From Hymenobacter polaris (GTDB lineage: Bacteria > Bacteroidota > Bacteroidia > Cytophagales > Hymenobacteraceae), in NCBI RefSeq assembly GCF_012927305.1, contig NZ_JABBGH010000003.1, forward strand, positions 310,001 to 374,000: a DNA stretch of 64,000 nucleotides, given 5' to 3'. Under the pieces are notes generated by a model that made no database searches, had not been told where the DNA came from, and worked only from the letters and a program-made list of their open reading frames with translations. The position numbers were made by a program, and so were the translations under genes. How positions within the stretch are numbered: the stretch's first letter is position 1; every line of letters starts with the position of its first letter. Shown piece by piece: positions 7,671 through 15,121 of this stretch.

Positions 7671-9158
7671 ATGAGTGATACCCCCGCGAACTTCGCGTTT
7701 GGCATGATTGGCCTTGGCACCATGGGCCGCAACCTGCTGCTGAACATGGCCGACCACGGCTTTGCCGTAGCCGGCTACGACAAACAACAAAAGCAGGTAG
7801 ACCTGCTAAGCCAGGAAGGCCAGGGCAAGCCCGTGGCGGGCTTCACCGACCCGCAGGCCTTCGTAAGCAGCATCAAGACCCCTAGGGCCATTATGATGCT
7901 GGTGCCCGCCGGCGCCATTGTGGACAGCGTGATTGCCGAAATCAGCCCGCTGCTGGCACCCGGCGACATCCTCATCGACGGCGGCAACTCGTACTATACC
8001 GACACCACGCGGCGCGATGAGGAGCTGAAAGCCAAGAATTTGCACTTCTTCGGCATGGGCGTGAGCGGCGGCGAGGAAGGCGCCCGCTTTGGGCCCAGCA
8101 TGATGCCGGGCGGCGACAAAGACGCCTACAAAACCATGGAGCCGGTGCTGCAAGCCATCGCGGCCAAGGTAGACGGCGAGCCTTGCGTGGCTTGGCTGGG
8201 GCCGGGCGCCGCCGGGCACTTCGTGAAGATGGTGCACAACGGCATCGAGTACGGCCTGATGGAGCTGATTGCCGAAACCTACGGCTTCATGAAAACCGGC
8301 CTAGGGATGGCGGACGACGCCATCGGCCAGGAGTTTGCGAAGTGGAACGACGGGCGCTTGCAGTCGTTTTTGCTGGATATTACGAAGGACATCTTTGCCT
8401 TTAAAAACCCCGATGGCGACGGCACGCTGCTCCTGAACGACATCAAGGACGAGGCGCGGGCCAAGGGCACCGGCAAGTGGACCTCGCAGGTGGCGTTCGA
8501 TTTGCAGGCGCCCATTCCGACCGTGGACTCGGCCGTGTCGATGCGCGACCTGTCGAAATATAAGGACCTGCGCGTGCAGCTAAGCACGCTGTATGAGCCG
8601 GCCGCTGGCCAGGTAGCGGGCGACAAAGATGAGGTGCTGAAGCAGTTGGAGCAGGCGTTTTACTTCTGCACCATCATCTCCTACGCCCAGGGCATGCACA
8701 TGCTGGCGCGGGCTTCTACCGAGTTTAAGTACGACCTGAGCCTTTCGACCATTGCCAAAATCTGGCGTGGCGGCTGCATCATCCGGTCGGCGTTTTTGAA
8801 TGACATCTACAATGCCTTTGAGCACGACAAGGCCCTAGGGCACCTGCTGCTCGATGGCAAGGTGCAGGAGCTGGTGCAGGGCGCCGTGCCGGGCGCGCGG
8901 GCCATCATTGGGGCGGCCGTGGCGGCGGGGCTGCCGGTGCCGGCCTACACGGCCTCGCTGGGCTACTTCGACGCCTTCCGCACCGCGCGCCTGCCTTCCA
9001 ACCTCATTCAGGCGCAGCGCGACTACTTCGGGGCCCACACCTACGAGCTGATTGGCAAGGAAGGCACCTTCCACACCCAGTGGACGGGCCTGCGCGGCAA
9101 CGTGGAATCGCCCAAGGGCCAAGCGGCCAACGAGCCGCCGGCCGTGCCCAAAGAGTAA
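7671..9158 (+). CDS. gnd: 6-phosphogluconate dehydrogenase, decarboxylating
   Basis: Oxidises 6-phosphogluconate to ribulose 5-phosphate and CO2 with NADP, the third step of the oxidative pentose phosphate pathway. The 495-residue length is that of the long form. Seen: nucleotide fold GLGTMGRNLLLNMADHG, DGGNSYYTDT, the substrate loop GVSGGEEGARFGPSMMPGG, VKMVHNGIEYGLMELIAE with catalytic Lys and Asn, and C-terminal YFGAHTYE. It leads a same-strand gnd-zwf-pgl group that carries the whole oxidative branch. Spacers between the three genes are inverted repeats, so transcription may be attenuated between them. Confidence 0.96.
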   Translation: MSDTPANFAFGMIGLGTMGRNLLLNMADHGFAVAGYDKQQKQVDLLSQEGQGKPVAGFTDPQAFVSSIKTPRAIMMLVPAGAIVDSVIAEISPLLAPGDILIDGGNSYYTDTTRRDEELKAKNLHFFGMGVSGGEEGARFGPSMMPGGDKDAYKTMEPVLQAIAAKVDGEPCVAWLGPGAAGHFVKMVHNGIEYGLMELIAETYGFMKTGLGMADDAIGQEFAKWNDGRLQSFLLDITKDIFAFKNPDGDGTLLLNDIKDEARAKGTGKWTSQVAFDLQAPIPTVDSAVSMRDLSKYKDLRVQLSTLYEPAAGQVAGDKDEVLKQLEQAFYFCTIISYAQGMHMLARASTEFKYDLSLSTIAKIWRGGCIIRSAFLNDIYNAFEHDKALGHLLLDGKVQELVQGAVPGARAIIGAAVAAGLPVPAYTASLGYFDAFRTARLPSNLIQAQRDYFGAHTYELIGKEGTFHTQWTGLRGNVESPKGQAANEPPAVPKE

Positions 9159-9178
9159 GGCTGCTACCGTTCCCAGAC

Positions 9179-9269
9179 TGTCATTGCGAGCGCAGCGAAG
9201 CAATCGCACCAGTACGAAACCCGAACTTCTACGTCCTGACGCGATTGCTTCGCTGCGCTCGCAATGACA
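9179..9269. repeat. perfect 29-bp-arm inverted repeat between gnd and zwf
   Basis: Arms 9179-9207 and 9241-9269 are perfect complements (core TGTCATTGCGAGCG with GAAGCAATCGC). The loop is 33 nt. The right arm ends 20 nt before the zwf ATG. The sequence family differs from the neighbours at 7422 and 10811. Confidence 0.85.
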
Positions 9270-9289
9270 ATTTCGACCAAGCACCTTCT

Positions 9290-10810
9290 ATGGATTCTAA
9301 ATTAAAATCGCAGCCGACAATTTTCATCATCTTCGGCGGCACCGGCGACTTAAACGCCCGCAAGCTGGCCCCAGCCCTCTACAACCTATACTTGGAGCAC
9401 TGGCTGCCCGAGCAGTTTGCCATCGTGGGCACGGGCCGCACCAAGCTCACCGACGACGATTTCCGCGAGCGCCTGCACAAGGATATCGACCAGTTTTCGC
9501 GCAGCGGCAAGGCCAAAGCCGAGCAGTGGGACAGCTTTGCGCCGCACGTGCACTACTACCCGGCCGACGTACAGAACGCGGACACTTACCAGATTTTTGG
9601 CGAGCACATCAAGGAACTGGAAAGCGAGTGGCAGCAGCCGGCCAACGTGATTTATTACCTGGCGGTGGCGCCCAACTTCTTCCCCATCATTGCCGAAAAC
9701 CTGGCCAAGGCGGGCCTCACGGCCGATGCCGAGCGCACGCGCATCGTGATTGAGAAGCCGATTGGGCACGACCTGGAATCGGCTAAGGAGCTGAATGCGC
9801 TGCTGGGCCGCATCTTCCAGGAAAAGCAGATTTACCGCATCGACCACTACCTGGGCAAGGAAACGGTGCAGAACATCATGGCTTTCCGCTTCGCCAACGC
9901 GATAATGGAGCCGCTCTGGAACCGCAACTACATCGAGCACGTGCAGATTTCGGTGACCGAGCAGCTGGGCGTGGGCGACCGCCTAGGGTACTACGACGGC
10001 TCGGGCGCCCTGCGCGATATGATTCAGAACCACCTTTTGCAGCTGCTGTGCATCGTAGCCATGGAGCCGCCGGTGAGCTTTACGGCCGAGGAAGTGCGCG
10101 CCCGCAAGGTGGATGTGCTGCGCGCCATGCGCCGCTTCACCCCCGAGAGCGTGCGCGACATGGCCGTGCGCGGGCAGTACGGGCCGGGCTGGATTGAGGG
10201 CCAGCAGGTGCCCGGCTACCGCCAGGAAGCCGAGCAACAGGGCGTCAACCCGCAGTCGAACACCGAAACCTTCGCCGCCGTCAAGTTCTTCGTGGACAAC
10301 TGGCGCTGGCAGGGCGTGCCGTTCTACCTGCGCACCGGCAAGCGCCTGCACCGCACGGCCTCGGTCATCACCATCCAGTTTAAGGAGGTGCCGCATTCCA
10401 TCTTTCCTAGCTCGATGATGGATACGCAGCGCCAAAACCGGCTCATCATCAGCATTCAGCCCGAAATGAGCATCCGGCTGCAAGTGCAGGCCAAGCGCCC
10501 CGGCGTAGACATGGTGCTGAACGCCGTGGACATGGTGTTCGACTATAAGGGTACCTACGTGGCCCAGGCCCCCGAAGCCTACGAAACCTTGCTGCTTGAC
10601 GTGCTGCTGGGCGACCAAACGCTCTTTATGCGCGGCGACCAGGTAGAGGAAGCCTGGGACCTGGTGATGCCCATCCTGACCTCGTGGCAGAACCGGGTAA
10701 GCCAGAACTTTCCCAACTACTCGGCCGATTCGTGGGGGCCCGAGGTGGCTGAGGCACTCATCGCAAAGGACGGCTTTCACTGGTTTACCTTGCCGCTGCA
10801 CGACAAGTAA
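9290..10810 (+). CDS. zwf: glucose-6-phosphate 1-dehydrogenase
   Basis: First step of the oxidative pentose phosphate pathway: glucose 6-phosphate to 6-phosphogluconolactone with NADP. Seen: the N-terminal GGTGDLNARKLAPALYNL nucleotide fold, EKPIGHDLESAKELN, the active-site signature RIDHYLGKETVQN and FRTGKRL-like YLRTGKRLHR. I chose ATG 9290 (506 residues). An open frame extends 70 codons further upstream, but it runs through the inverted repeat and the gnd tail and would not be family-like. The next gene, pgl, hydrolyses its product. Confidence 0.96.
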   Translation: MDSKLKSQPTIFIIFGGTGDLNARKLAPALYNLYLEHWLPEQFAIVGTGRTKLTDDDFRERLHKDIDQFSRSGKAKAEQWDSFAPHVHYYPADVQNADTYQIFGEHIKELESEWQQPANVIYYLAVAPNFFPIIAENLAKAGLTADAERTRIVIEKPIGHDLESAKELNALLGRIFQEKQIYRIDHYLGKETVQNIMAFRFANAIMEPLWNRNYIEHVQISVTEQLGVGDRLGYYDGSGALRDMIQNHLLQLLCIVAMEPPVSFTAEEVRARKVDVLRAMRRFTPESVRDMAVRGQYGPGWIEGQQVPGYRQEAEQQGVNPQSNTETFAAVKFFVDNWRWQGVPFYLRTGKRLHRTASVITIQFKEVPHSIFPSSMMDTQRQNRLIISIQPEMSIRLQVQAKRPGVDMVLNAVDMVFDYKGTYVAQAPEAYETLLLDVLLGDQTLFMRGDQVEEAWDLVMPILTSWQNRVSQNFPNYSADSWGPEVAEALIAKDGFHWFTLPLHDK

Positions 10811-10950
10811 TAGGATGTGAAAATAGGGAAATGTGACAATGTGAAAAATGCGGCTATACCTCCTCAGAGGTATTTCAGCTAGTACTTGGCAACTGGCTAA
10901 GTCACCATTTTTACATTTTCCATATTCTTCACATCTCCACATTAATAGAC
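10811..10950. repeat. imperfect inverted repeat filling the zwf/pgl spacer
   Basis: An A+T-rich spacer in which about 10815-10853 (GATGTGAAAATAGGG, AATGTGAAAAATG) pairs imperfectly with about 10902-10938 (CATTTTTACATTTTCC, TTCACATC). It begins right after the zwf stop and ends next to the pgl start. It differs in composition from the surrounding GC-rich genes. Confidence 0.6.
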
Positions 10951-10951
10951 T

Positions 10952-11686
10952 ATGAAGCTCAACGTTTTTCCTACTTCCGACGCCGCCATTCAGGCCCTGG
11001 CCGACTACTTCGTGGCCCTGGCCGCGCAAGCCGTGGCGGCGCGCGGGCGGTTTGTGGTGGCGCTGTCGGGTGGCAGTTCGCCCAAGCGCCTCTACGAGCT
11101 GCTGGCCTCGCCCGCCTACCACGAGCAAGTGAGTTGGGAGCAGGTGTACTTCTTTTTTGGCGACGAGCGCAACGTGCCCCACACCTCGCCCGACAGCAAC
11201 TACCTGATGGCCAAAAAGGCGCTGCTCGACCCCCTAGGCATCCGCCCCAACCAGGTGTTTGCGGTGGATACCGAGGAGGAGCCGGCCGAAGCCGCCGCCC
11301 AGTACGGAGTGGCCATCGAGGAGTTTTTTGGGGAGCGCAAGGCCCGCTTCGACCTCGTGCTGCTGGGCCTGGGCGACAACGCCCACACGGCCTCGCTGTT
11401 TCCGCACACGCCGGTGCTGCATGATAAGACGGTGGGTGTGAAGGAGGTATGGCTGCCCGAGCAGCAGGTGTACCGCATCACCTTCACAGCGCCGCTCATC
11501 AACCAAGCCCGCGCAATTGCCTTCCTGGCCTTCGGCGCCGGCAAGGCCGAAGCGGTGGCCCAGGTGCTGGGCACCGAGCAAAACATTGAGCAGTACCCGG
11601 CTCAGCTTATTGCCCCCACCAGCGGCGACGTAGCCTGGTACCTAGACGAAGCTGCCGCCAGCGAGCTGGAGCAAAAGGGCGTGTAG
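10952..11686 (+). CDS. pgl: 6-phosphogluconolactonase
   Basis: Hydrolyses 6-phosphogluconolactone to 6-phosphogluconate, linking zwf and gnd. The 244-residue protein is of the DevB/SOL type: VALSGGSSPKRLYELL near residue 37, FFFGDERNVPHTSPDSNY, and LLGLGDNAHTASLFPHTP with the conserved GxGxDGHT-like loop (here GLGDNAHTASLFP). ATG 10952 is the natural start. It is the last gene of the gnd-zwf-pgl set; the convergent rpiA continues the pathway to ribose 5-phosphate. Confidence 0.94.
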   Translation: MKLNVFPTSDAAIQALADYFVALAAQAVAARGRFVVALSGGSSPKRLYELLASPAYHEQVSWEQVYFFFGDERNVPHTSPDSNYLMAKKALLDPLGIRPNQVFAVDTEEEPAEAAAQYGVAIEEFFGERKARFDLVLLGLGDNAHTASLFPHTPVLHDKTVGVKEVWLPEQQVYRITFTAPLINQARAIAFLAFGAGKAEAVAQVLGTEQNIEQYPAQLIAPTSGDVAWYLDEAAASELEQKGV

Positions 11687-11697
11687 TTTATTAGAGC

Positions 11698-11815
11698 AAA
11701 AAAGGCGGTCATGCTGAGCTTGTCGAAGCATCTCTACCGCGTAGCTAACTCCAAACATTAGGGTTACTTACACGGTAGAGATGCTTCGGCTGCGCTCAGC
11801 ATGACCACCTTTTTT
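11698..11815. repeat. inverted repeat, family with GGTCATGCTGAGC core (copy 2)
   Basis: Arms about 11698-11739 and 11773-11815 pair with a few mismatches and one indel, and are bounded by A-run and T-run. The sequence matches the copy at 7422-7516 (GGCGGTCATGCTGAGC, AGCATCTCTACC). It sits between convergent pgl and rpiA and can serve as a bidirectional terminator. Confidence 0.85.
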
Positions 11816-11831
11816 TGTTGGTTGTAAGTCT

Positions 11832-12581
11832 CTAGGGCAATTCCGTAAACTCACTAGCGGGGCGGGGCGCCTCGCCGGGCTTGAGCAGCATGGGTTGACC
11901 GTGCTGAATGACGATGGCAGCTTTGGCAAGGCCTAAAAACAGCCCCTGCTCGACTACGCCCGGAATGGCTTGCAATTGGGGGCCTAGGGCATCGGGGTCG
12001 GTTATCTGGCCGAAGTGGCAGTCCACTATCAGGTTGCCCTGGTCGGTGCGGTACTGCTCGGCCGACTCGGTAAGGGAGGTGCGCACCACCGGGCTACCGC
12101 CTAGGGCTTGCACCGCGTCGAGCACCCAGGGCAGGGTGAAGGGCACGACCTCTAGCGGCAGCGGAAAGTCCCCCAGCACCGGCACCAACTTGCTGGAGTC
12201 GGCCACCACCAGCAGGTAGTTGGAGGCCGTTTCGATGGTTTTTTCGCGCAGCAGCGCGCCGCCGCCACCTTTTATCAGGCGCAGCTGGCCGTCTAGCTCG
12301 TCGGCGCCGTCCACGGTCAGGTCGAAGCGCAGGCCCCGGCGCGGCTCCAGCAGCGGAATGCCCACTTGGCGGGCTAGGTTTTCGCTGGCCAGCGAGGTGG
12401 CGGTACCGCTTACTTTCAGGCCCTGCTGCACGGCCGCGCCCAGCTGCCGGATAAACTGGGCCGAGGTGCTGCCGCTGCCCAGGCCCAGCACCATGCCGTC
12501 GCGCACCCAGCGCAGGGCGGCCGCGGCGGCCAGAGCTTTTTCGTGTTCTTGGGTGGCGGGGCTGAGCAGCGGGGCAGGCAT
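11832..12581 (-). CDS. rpiA: ribose-5-phosphate isomerase A
   Basis: Interconverts ribulose 5-phosphate and ribose 5-phosphate. Seen: VLGLGSGSTSAQFIRQLG near the N-terminus, the DGADE motif in FDLTVDGADELDG with the catalytic Asp, and the KGGGGALLREK loop that holds the catalytic Glu and Lys. The family length (about 230-250) points to the ATG at 12579-12581 (249 residues). The frame stays open for 133 more codons upstream, but that part overlaps the divergent transporter gene and is not family-like. It is convergent with pgl and completes a pentose phosphate block. Confidence 0.93.
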   Translation of the reverse strand: MPAPLLSPATQEHEKALAAAAALRWVRDGMVLGLGSGSTSAQFIRQLGAAVQQGLKVSGTATSLASENLARQVGIPLLEPRRGLRFDLTVDGADELDGQLRLIKGGGGALLREKTIETASNYLLVVADSSKLVPVLGDFPLPLEVVPFTLPWVLDAVQALGGSPVVRTSLTESAEQYRTDQGNLIVDCHFGQITDPDALGPQLQAIPGVVEQGLFLGLAKAAIVIQHGQPMLLKPGEAPRPASEFTELP

Positions 12582-12648
12582 GGCGGGCAAAGTTGGTTGG
12601 GACCCCAAAGGAACGGCCGCCCGCCCGAACGGCGGCCACGGCAGGGCG

Positions 12649-12656
12649 TAATTTTG
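12649..12656 (+). promoter_or_regulatory. -7 element just before the EamA transporter
   Basis: TAATTTTG is an exact TAnnTTTG match and lies only 4 nt before the ATG at 12661. If used, the transcript would be leaderless or translation would begin further in, for example at GTG 12706-12708. It lies in the 79-bp spacer shared with divergent rpiA. Confidence 0.4.
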
Positions 12657-12660
12657 CTTG

Positions 12661-13638
12661 ATGCCCAGTTCTAGCCTGCCCCCGCTGCCCACCGCTACCC
12701 CGCCCACCGTGGCCCTAGGCCCCGAGGCCGCGGTAACGCCCAAGCCGGACGCCATTTCGGCGTCGGCCTGGGCCCTGCTGGCAGTGCTGTCGCTCATCTG
12801 GGGTACGTCGTTTATCTTGATGAAGAAGGGTCTGGTGGTGTTTTCGGCCCTGGAGTTGGGCGCTTGCCGCGTCAGCGTAGCGGCGCTGCTGCTGCTGCCC
12901 TTTGCCGTGGGCGAGGCCCGGCGCATCCAGCCCGGGCGCGTGAAGTGGCTGGCCCTCAGCGGCACGGTGGGTACGCTCATCCCCGCCTTCTTATTTGCCT
13001 ACGCCGAAACGCGGCTGGCCTCGGGCCTGGCCGGCGTGCTCAACGCCCTCACGGCCGTGTTTGCGCTGCTGATGGGCGCTTGGCTGTTTGGGCAGCGCCT
13101 CACCGGGGCGCGGGTACTGGGCATTGCCCTAGGGCTGGCCGGCACGGTGGTGCTGATGCTGCTGGGCGGCAGCGGCGAGGCTACCGGCCCGCGCGGCGCC
13201 GGCAACGCCTGGTACGGCCTCTACATCGTGGCCGCCACCCTAGGGTATGGCCTGAGCGTGAATGTGATAAAGCACCGCCTGCATGGCCTGCGGCCGGTAG
13301 CCGTTACGTCGCTGCTGCTGGCTATTATTGGTGGGCCGGCGCTGGCGTTTCTGCTACTGGGTACTGGCTTCGTGCACAAGCTGGCTACGGTGCCGGGGGC
13401 CTGGGCGGCGTTTGGCTACATTGCCCTGCTGGCCACCATGAGCACGGCCGTGGCCACGCTGCTCTTCAACAAGCTCCTTCAGCAGTCCACCACGCTCTTT
13501 GCCTCGTCCAGCACCTACCTCATCCCCATCGTGGCGCTGGGCTGGGGCGCGCTCGACGGCGAAGCCTTTAACCTCTGGCACGGCCTAGGGATGGTCGTTA
13601 TCCTGGCCGGCGTGTGGGTTATTCACCGGGCCAAGTAA
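12661..13638 (+). CDS. EamA/DMT-family transporter
   Basis: A drug/metabolite-transporter superfamily protein with ten predicted helices in two five-helix EamA halves. The family start ALLAVLSLIWGTSFILMKKG is at about residues 38-57, preceded by a non-hydrophobic tail of 35 residues. The second half starts near GNAWYGLYIVAATLGYGLSVN. DMT proteins usually export amino acids or metabolites; the substrate cannot be told from the sequence. ATG 12661 was preferred over the TTG three bases upstream. Three CCTAGGG motifs in the gene encode Leu-Gly as CTA GGG. Confidence 0.9.
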   Translation: MPSSSLPPLPTATPPTVALGPEAAVTPKPDAISASAWALLAVLSLIWGTSFILMKKGLVVFSALELGACRVSVAALLLLPFAVGEARRIQPGRVKWLALSGTVGTLIPAFLFAYAETRLASGLAGVLNALTAVFALLMGAWLFGQRLTGARVLGIALGLAGTVVLMLLGGSGEATGPRGAGNAWYGLYIVAATLGYGLSVNVIKHRLHGLRPVAVTSLLLAIIGGPALAFLLLGTGFVHKLATVPGAWAAFGYIALLATMSTAVATLLFNKLLQQSTTLFASSSTYLIPIVALGWGALDGEAFNLWHGLGMVVILAGVWVIHRAK

Positions 13639-13831
13639 ACAGGTATCCTTACCTGGCTGGGGCAGCCTGCTACTGTACTAGCACCGCCGAAGCCAGTATG
13701 ATGCTTCCTCTCAGCAAGGCGGTCGGCATAGGTAACGGCCACGTTGATAAATCAGGTAATCCTTTCATTATCAGCAGCATTTAGCATCAATAGCAGTTGC
13801 CGGCCCTAAGCCAGCCGATTCACTAAAATGC

Positions 13832-14044
13832 TCACCTGCGGCTTTGCCGCCGCAGCTGAAACCACTGCGCCACCCGCACCCCGATGAGCAGCGCCACTAG
13901 CCCCGGTAAAAGCAAGAGCAGCACCCACGTGTTGGCTTCGTAGTAGGAGGTGTGCGTGCGGTTGCCTAGGTTGACCATGAAGTCGCAGCAATACCAGAAA
14001 ACCCAGCGCATAGCTTGCCCTAGGGTGCTAAAGGTGCTAAACAT
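13832..14044 (-). CDS. small membrane protein (unknown)
   Basis: A 70-residue protein if started at ATG 14044 (a further ATG in the frame lies at 14089). It has one clear hydrophobic segment around residues 42-60 and an Arg-rich tail. With the ATG at 14044, it overlaps the stop of the preceding gene by 8 nt, a typical coupled arrangement. Not recognised. The 13639-13831 stretch downstream shows nothing I can name. Confidence 0.5.
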   Translation of the reverse strand: MFSTFSTLGQAMRWVFWYCCDFMVNLGNRTHTSYYEANTWVLLLLLPGLVALLIGVRVAQWFQLRRQSRR

Positions 14045-14387
14045 AGCGCCGAAGCTGCCGGAGCCGCCGCGCATCGCGTAGCGCCGCATAAGTGAGCCAT
14101 ACCAGCAAAATCGGCAGCAGCAGTAGGTAGAATAAAATATTCATCAGCACGTAATTACCGGCGCCGCCGGCGTGCAAGCCGCGCACCGTAGCCACGTATA
14201 GCGGCCGCAAGTGGTAGTACGCCGGGCTATTCGCCCGCGTGGCGTGGCGGCAGCCGTGAGCCGCGCAGTAGCGCGTGCAGCGGGCGCGCTCGTAGCGGCT
14301 GGTAGGTGGCGGAGCACTGGCGTTGAGGTAGTAGCCGAGTACGATGGGCAAGCTGGCCAGCAGCAGGGTGAGCAGGACTGAGCGCAT
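14037..14387 (-). CDS. small protein with two membrane segments and a Cys-rich middle (unknown)
   Basis: A 116-residue protein if started at ATG 14387; a GTG at 14423 would add 12 residues. An N-terminal hydrophobic helix (about 3-18) and a C-terminal one (about 80-100) flank a polar middle with three cysteines in CTRYCAAHGCRH, which would face the periplasm and could bind metal or form disulfides. It is followed by the 13832-14044 gene with an 8-nt overlap, so the two probably work together. Not recognised. Confidence 0.55.
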   Translation of the reverse strand: MRSVLLTLLLASLPIVLGYYLNASAPPPTSRYERARCTRYCAAHGCRHATRANSPAYYHLRPLYVATVRGLHAGGAGNYVLMNILFYLLLLPILLVWLTYAALRDARRLRQLRRYV

Positions 14388-14422
14388 GAAGCAACTTATG
14401 CAAGAAACTGCGCAAGTGGGCA

Positions 14423-14986
14423 CTACTCATGGCTATACGGCCAGGCCTGGTAGCGCTCGGCCAGACGGCCGCGGTCGGCTTGGCGGCGCAGGTAGGCTAG
14501 GGCCCGCGTTAGCTCGGCGGTATCGGCCAGGGGTACCTCGTGCCAGCCGGGCTGCCAAAACAGGGCTTCGGGTGGCAGCTTTGGGCGCACCAGGCGGCGG
14601 CAGGCGGCTTCGGTGCGCTGGTGCAGCAAGTCGAGCGCTTTGGCGAAGCTGAGGCTGCTGCGGGCCGGCAGGTGCAAGATGGCGTGGGCATGGTTGGGTA
14701 AAATCACGAAGCCGTGCACCACGAAGCCCAGCTCGGCCAGCATGGTAAACTCGCCCGCCAACTTTGTGGCAACTGCCTCGCTATCAAAGTACTGCGGGCC
14801 AATCGGCCGCTCGTCGAGCGCCGCGTCGAAGTGGCCAAATACCTGCTTGCGGGCCCGGTGGTGGCACAGGCCAATGGCCTGGGCGGCGGCCAGCGTATTT
14901 TGTAGGTTGCGGGCCGTGGCGGCGGGCAGCGTGCCGCGCAGGCGCAGGGTAATAAGCGAGGTTTCGCCGGGTGGGAGAGGCGGCAT
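14423..14986 (-). CDS. REP-associated tyrosine transposase (RAYT, IS200/Y1-like)
   Basis: A 187-residue protein with the features of the single-stranded-DNA transposases that process REP palindromes: LITLRLRGTLP near the N-terminus, the metal-binding HUH-type motif in FVILPNHAHAILHLP (about residues 98-112), and a C-terminal ALAYLRRQADRGRLAERYQ region where the catalytic Tyr of the YIxxNP motif is expected, ending in AWPYS. RAYTs occur as single-copy domesticated genes near the repeats they act on. No flanking IS ends are visible. The window also has many intergenic palindromes, a plausible substrate, but this link is inferred. Confidence 0.85.
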   Translation of the reverse strand: MPPLPPGETSLITLRLRGTLPAATARNLQNTLAAAQAIGLCHHRARKQVFGHFDAALDERPIGPQYFDSEAVATKLAGEFTMLAELGFVVHGFVILPNHAHAILHLPARSSLSFAKALDLLHQRTEAACRRLVRPKLPPEALFWQPGWHEVPLADTAELTRALAYLRRQADRGRLAERYQAWPYSHE

Positions 14987-15121
14987 GGGGGCAAAGCGGA
15001 AAAGCCCAGCAAGTTAAGGCGCGACTACTTTGGGGTTGCTTAATTAGCCTCGCAGGCTGTCACCGGCCCCCCGGTTTTTAGCGTAAAAGCCGCAGTCTCC
15101 TTCCCTAGCCCCCATTTTGCC

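Noticed and set aside
9080..9289. Upstream extension of the zwf frame by 70 codons
   Set aside because: It runs through the gnd tail and the inverted repeat; the family N-terminus begins just after ATG 9290.
9983..11182. 399-codon open frame opposite zwf and pgl
   Set aside because: Spans two clear genes and the spacer repeat; composition typical of an antisense shadow.
12582..12980. Long upstream extension of the rpiA frame
   Set aside because: It overlaps the divergent EamA gene and is not RpiA-like; it is an open frame due to high GC.
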